A stretch of 64,000 bases of DNA. Source: Pseudarthrobacter phenanthrenivorans (GTDB lineage: Bacteria; Actinomycetota; Actinomycetes; Actinomycetales; Micrococcaceae). Below, one piece after another: positions 61,378 through 64,000 of the stretch. The notes beneath the pieces were generated by a model that was not told the origin of the DNA, searched no databases, and saw only the letters and a program-made list of their open reading frames with translations. The position numbers were made by a program, and so were the translations under genes. Each line of letters begins with the position of its first letter. Position 1 is the first letter of the stretch. The stretch covers positions 37,199-101,198 of the forward strand of contig NZ_JWTB01000020.1 in assembly GCF_000813845.1 (NCBI RefSeq). The letters are read 5' to 3'.

Positions 61378-62634
61378 GTGACTATCACCGCTGACAACGC
61401 GTCCTCCATCGCCGAACTCGAGCGCCTCAAGGTCCTGCACATCGGTTCCAAGGGCAAGCTCACGTTCTCTGACGCGGAGTTCGAGCGCCGCCTCGGCGGC
61501 TTGCGCCGGATCATGGCCGCCAAGGACCTGGACGCCGTTATCCTCACCAGCTACCACGGCATCAAGTACTACTCTGACTTCCTGTACACCACGTTCGGCC
61601 GCAACTACGCCCTCGTCGTCACCGCGGATGACTCGGTCACCGTCACCGCCAACATCGACGCCGGCATGCCGTGGCGCACCTCCTACGGCGAGAACATCGT
61701 CTACACCGACTGGCGCCGCGACAACTTCTACTTCGGCCTGCAGGAGGCATTGCGCCAGCGCGGCGTAAAGGCCAACCGGATCGGCGTCGAGGACGACTTC
61801 CTCCCCGGCCTGACCCGCGAAAAGATCGCCGCAGCCTTCCCCGGCGCCCAGCTGCTGGACGTTTCCCAGGACGCCATGCGCCAGCGCATGATCAAGTCCG
61901 CCGAGGAAATCGAGGTTATCAAGCACGGCGCCCGCATCGGCGACCTGGGCGGCGAGGCCATCCGCGCCGCCATCCGGGAAGGCATCAGCGAGTACGAGGT
62001 CGCCCTGATCGGCACCGAAGCGATGGTGCATGAGATCGCCAAGACTTTCCCCCACCGCGAAGTCCGCGACACCTGGGTCTGGTTCCAGTCCGGCATCAAC
62101 ACCGACGGCGCCCACAACTGGGCCACCACCCGCAAGCTGCAGCAGGGCGACATCCTCTCGCTGAACTGCTTCCCCATGACCTCCGGCTACTACACGGCCC
62201 TGGAGCGCACCCTCTTCCTGGGCCAGCCGGACGAGCGTTCGCTGGAACTGTGGAACATCAACGTGGAGGTGCACCGCCGCGGACTGGAACTCATCAAGCC
62301 CGGTGCCGTCTGCAAGGACATCGCCGCCGAACTTAACGAGATCTACATCAGCCACGGCCTGCTGGCCAACCGCACCTTCGGCTACGGCCACTCCTTCGGT
62401 GTCCTGAGCCACTACTACGGACGGGAAGCCGGGCTGGAACTGCGCGAGGACATCGACACCGTCCTGGAGCCCGGCATGGTGGTCTCCATGGAGCCCATGA
62501 TCACGGTGGCGGACGGCCTGCCGGGCGCCGGCGGCTACCGCGAGCACGACATCCTGGTCATCGGCGAGGACAACTCGGTGGAAAACATCACCAAGTTCCC
62601 GTTCGGTCCGGAACACAACATCATCGGGGCATAA
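61378..62634 (+). CDS. Creatinase (creatine amidinohydrolase)
   Basis: This 418-residue cytoplasmic enzyme hydrolyses creatine to sarcosine and urea. The pita-bread fold is recognisable throughout: 'TSYHGIKYYSDFLYTTFGRN', 'VYTDWRRDNFYFG', 'TWVWFQSGINTDGAHN', 'GYGHSFGVLSHYYGREAG', 'EPGMVVSMEPM'. Catalytic His246, Glu276 and Glu372 and substrate-binding Arg349 match P. putida creatinase His232, Glu262, Glu358 and Arg335 at a constant offset of 14. The GTG start follows GAAAGG. No sarcosine oxidase or urease gene lies in the window, so sarcosine would have to be used elsewhere. Other guanidino substrates cannot be excluded. Confidence 0.92.
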   Translation: MTITADNASSIAELERLKVLHIGSKGKLTFSDAEFERRLGGLRRIMAAKDLDAVILTSYHGIKYYSDFLYTTFGRNYALVVTADDSVTVTANIDAGMPWRTSYGENIVYTDWRRDNFYFGLQEALRQRGVKANRIGVEDDFLPGLTREKIAAAFPGAQLLDVSQDAMRQRMIKSAEEIEVIKHGARIGDLGGEAIRAAIREGISEYEVALIGTEAMVHEIAKTFPHREVRDTWVWFQSGINTDGAHNWATTRKLQQGDILSLNCFPMTSGYYTALERTLFLGQPDERSLELWNINVEVHRRGLELIKPGAVCKDIAAELNEIYISHGLLANRTFGYGHSFGVLSHYYGREAGLELREDIDTVLEPGMVVSMEPMITVADGLPGAGGYREHDILVIGEDNSVENITKFPFGPEHNIIGA

Positions 62635-62647
62635 GCCCCGCCCCTGG

Positions 62648-62676
62648 AAGCGGCGCCGTGCAGCACGGCGCCGCTT
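62648..62676 (+). terminator. Terminator hairpin after the creatinase gene
   Basis: A perfect 12-bp stem AAGCGGCGCCGT / ACGGCGCCGCTT with a 5-nt loop lies 13 nt after the stop; TTTC overlaps its end. Confidence 0.75.
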
Positions 62677-62708
62677 TCGGCGTCCCCTGCCAGCGATAGG
62701 GAAAGATA

Positions 62709-63542
62709 GTGTCCACCATGACTCCTGCACAAACCTCCGACACCAACGGCAACGGAACCGGCGCCAGCGGCGGGACGGACGCCAAGGGCGCGTCCGTCGT
62801 CGTCAATGCCATCGCCGTCCTGCGCACCTTCACCGCGGACGAACCGCTGCTGGGGGTTACGGAAATCGCCAACCGCGTCGGCATGCACAAAAGCAGCGTT
62901 TCCCGGATCCTGGCAACCTTCGAGCAGGAAAACCTGGTGGAACGGGACCCGGAAACCAAGCGGTTCCGGCTGGGCCTGGGCCTGATCGCCGTCGCCGGGC
63001 CGCTCCTGGCGGAGATGGAGGAACGGCGCGTGGCCTATCCGGTCCTGCGCCAGTTGACCGAGCAGACCGGCGAAACCAGCGCCCTCATGCTGTGGAACGG
63101 GGATGAGGCCATTTGCGTCGAGCAAATCGCCAGCCACCACCAAATCAAGCACACCACGCCGCTGGGCGCCCGCTACCGCGACGCCATGAGCGCCTCCGTC
63201 CAGGTGTTCCTGTCCACGCTGCCCGCTGAGCGGGTGCGGGAACTGCTCCGGAGCGGCACCATCAGTTTTCCGGGACTGGACGACGCCGGGCTGGCGGCTT
63301 ACGAGGCCAGGCTCCACGACGTTGCGCAGCGGGGATGGGCCGGGAACTACGGGGAATCATCCATGGACGAGGTGGGTGTGGCGGCGCCTGTCCGTGACCA
63401 CCGCGGGGACGTGGTGGCTGCCGTCCTGATCCCGGCGCCCCGCTTCAGGGTGTCGAAGGAGCAGTTCGAAAGCCTCGGGGATGCCTGTGTGGCCGCAGCC
63501 GCCAAGGTCACCACGCGGCTGGGCGGCCGGCCTGCAACCTGA
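62709..63542 (+). CDS. IclR-family transcriptional regulator
   Basis: This 277-residue regulator has an N-terminal winged helix ('LGVTEIANRVGMHKSSVSRI', 'LATFEQENLVERDPETKRF') preceded by a Gly/Thr/Asn-rich tail. Its C-terminal IclR effector domain includes 'TSALMLWNGDEAICVEQIAS' and 'GVAAPVRDHRGDVVAAVLIP'. The GTG at 62709 follows AGGGAAAG; ATG at 62718 is the alternative. It is downstream of the creatinase terminator and in the same direction, so it probably regulates the symporter-creatinase genes from its own promoter. IclR proteins may activate or repress. Confidence 0.88.
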   Translation: MSTMTPAQTSDTNGNGTGASGGTDAKGASVVVNAIAVLRTFTADEPLLGVTEIANRVGMHKSSVSRILATFEQENLVERDPETKRFRLGLGLIAVAGPLLAEMEERRVAYPVLRQLTEQTGETSALMLWNGDEAICVEQIASHHQIKHTTPLGARYRDAMSASVQVFLSTLPAERVRELLRSGTISFPGLDDAGLAAYEARLHDVAQRGWAGNYGESSMDEVGVAAPVRDHRGDVVAAVLIPAPRFRVSKEQFESLGDACVAAAAKVTTRLGGRPAT

Positions 63543-63600
63543 TGTTGCCGTACCGGCCGCCCTTTTCCGCCGCGGAACGCCGTCCCCGCCGCAGGGGACC

Positions 63601-64000
63601 CTAGAACCAGGTGATGTAGGAGCCGGTGCGGCTCACATGGATCACGCCGCCCTGGTAGTTCTGGGCCACGCCCCCATCACCGCCCGTCGCGTACTCGTCA
63701 CTGGTGGGGTAGCCGAGACGGCCCGATTCATAGCCCGTGGAGGCCCAGATGGATCGGATCGCGCCCAGGGAAACGTGGGCCCCTGTGGCTGGTGACCAGA
63801 TGATGGCGCCGCCCTGGTAGTTCTGGTAGACGCCGCCGTCCCTGAGGCCGCCCACTTCATTCGTGACCGGGTAGCCGAGCTTACCGTTCTCGAATCCCGT
63901 GGCTGCCCAAGCTCCCCGGATTGCGCCTACGGAAATGTGGGCTCCTGTAGCCGGTGACCAGATGATGGCGCCGCCCTGGTAGTTCTGGTAGACGCCGCCG
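63601..64000 (-). CDS. LGFP-repeat surface protein, C-terminal part (runs off the window)
   Basis: The minus-strand frame ends at 63601 and is open to the window edge, so only about 132 C-terminal residues are seen. They form tandem 54-residue LGFP repeats: 'KLGYPVTNEVGGLRDGGVYQ', 'NYQGGAIIWSPATGAHVSLG', 'AIRSIWASTGYESGRLGYPT'. At DNA level the period is 162 bp (for example 63801 and 63963). LGFP repeats attach proteins to the actinobacterial cell wall and often follow a secreted hydrolase domain, which would lie beyond position 64000. Signal peptide and enzyme domain cannot be judged here. Confidence 0.85.
   Translation of the reverse strand, partial: GGVYQNYQGGAIIWSPATGAHISVGAIRGAWAATGFENGKLGYPVTNEVGGLRDGGVYQNYQGGAIIWSPATGAHVSLGAIRSIWASTGYESGRLGYPTSDEYATGGDGGVAQNYQGGVIHVSRTGSYITWF

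Noticed and set aside
61360..62730. Minus-strand frame spanning the creatinase gene
   Set aside because: It covers the creatinase exactly and is Val/Asp/Gly-rich, as expected for an antisense shadow.

Overview
The window is high-GC, densely coded chromosomal DNA with frequent GTG/TTG starts, ATGA stop/start overlaps, a seven-iron ferredoxin, a DUF222/HNH gene and an LGFP-repeat protein. Together these suggest an actinobacterium of the Micrococcaceae (Arthrobacter/Pseudarthrobacter-like). This assignment is an inference from gene content and style; there is no rRNA gene here to confirm it.

The left part (1-5.4 kb) holds a small ABM-family monooxygenase divergent from a soluble GAF-histidine kinase, then katG (catalase-peroxidase) and a paired SMR efflux operon. 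From 18.6 kb back to 5.5 kb, one long leftward operon encodes HyuA and HyuB (hydantoinase/oxoprolinase subunits), a complete ribose-type ABC importer (binding lipoprotein, double ATPase, permease), a divergent HyuA-like protein with a DUF917 partner, a PucR-type regulator, a GAF protein and a metal-dependent amidohydrolase. It looks like an uptake-and-hydrolysis locus for a cyclic amide or ureide. A heterodimeric ABC exporter faces away from it (19.05-22.8 kb).

At 22.9-25.1 kb sits a lower-GC, probably acquired two-gene block: a TIR-domain protein and a solitary HsdR-N/PD-(D/E)XK nuclease-like protein, next to a tRNA-3'-end-like remnant. It is a candidate defence module. A DUF222/HNH nuclease, two secreted phosphodiesterase-type proteins, an SRPBCC protein, a GNAT acetyltransferase, a patatin-like lipase and a DUF427 protein follow (25.4-31.7 kb).

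Two catabolic clusters dominate the right half. Cluster A (31.8-42.7 kb): a LysR regulator, an MHS-family symporter, a QsuD-type quinate/shikimate dehydrogenase, SDR, Gfo/Idh/MocA oxidoreductase, an Old Yellow Enzyme-type Fe-S flavoprotein, a xylose-isomerase-like TIM barrel protein, an aldo/keto reductase and a KstD-like flavoprotein. Most of these are translationally coupled, which suggests catabolism of a hydroxylated alicyclic acid or polyol. Cluster B (50.5-63.5 kb): an autoregulated XRE-cupin repressor, MHS symporter, FAD oxidoreductase, class III CoA-transferase, crotonase, DapA-family protein, atypical SDR, aldehyde dehydrogenase and ferredoxin; then a second MHS symporter, a creatinase with its full catalytic set, and an IclR regulator.

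Between the clusters (42.7-50.3 kb) are a VOC protein, a small membrane protein, an EAL phosphodiesterase, an ArsR/SRPBCC pair with an apparently leaderless start, an SRAP (HMCES/YedK) protein, a lipoprotein and a polytopic DUF5671-like membrane protein. The window ends inside an LGFP-repeat protein. A recurring hairpin family with a GACGACGGCGGG-like core marks several gene ends.
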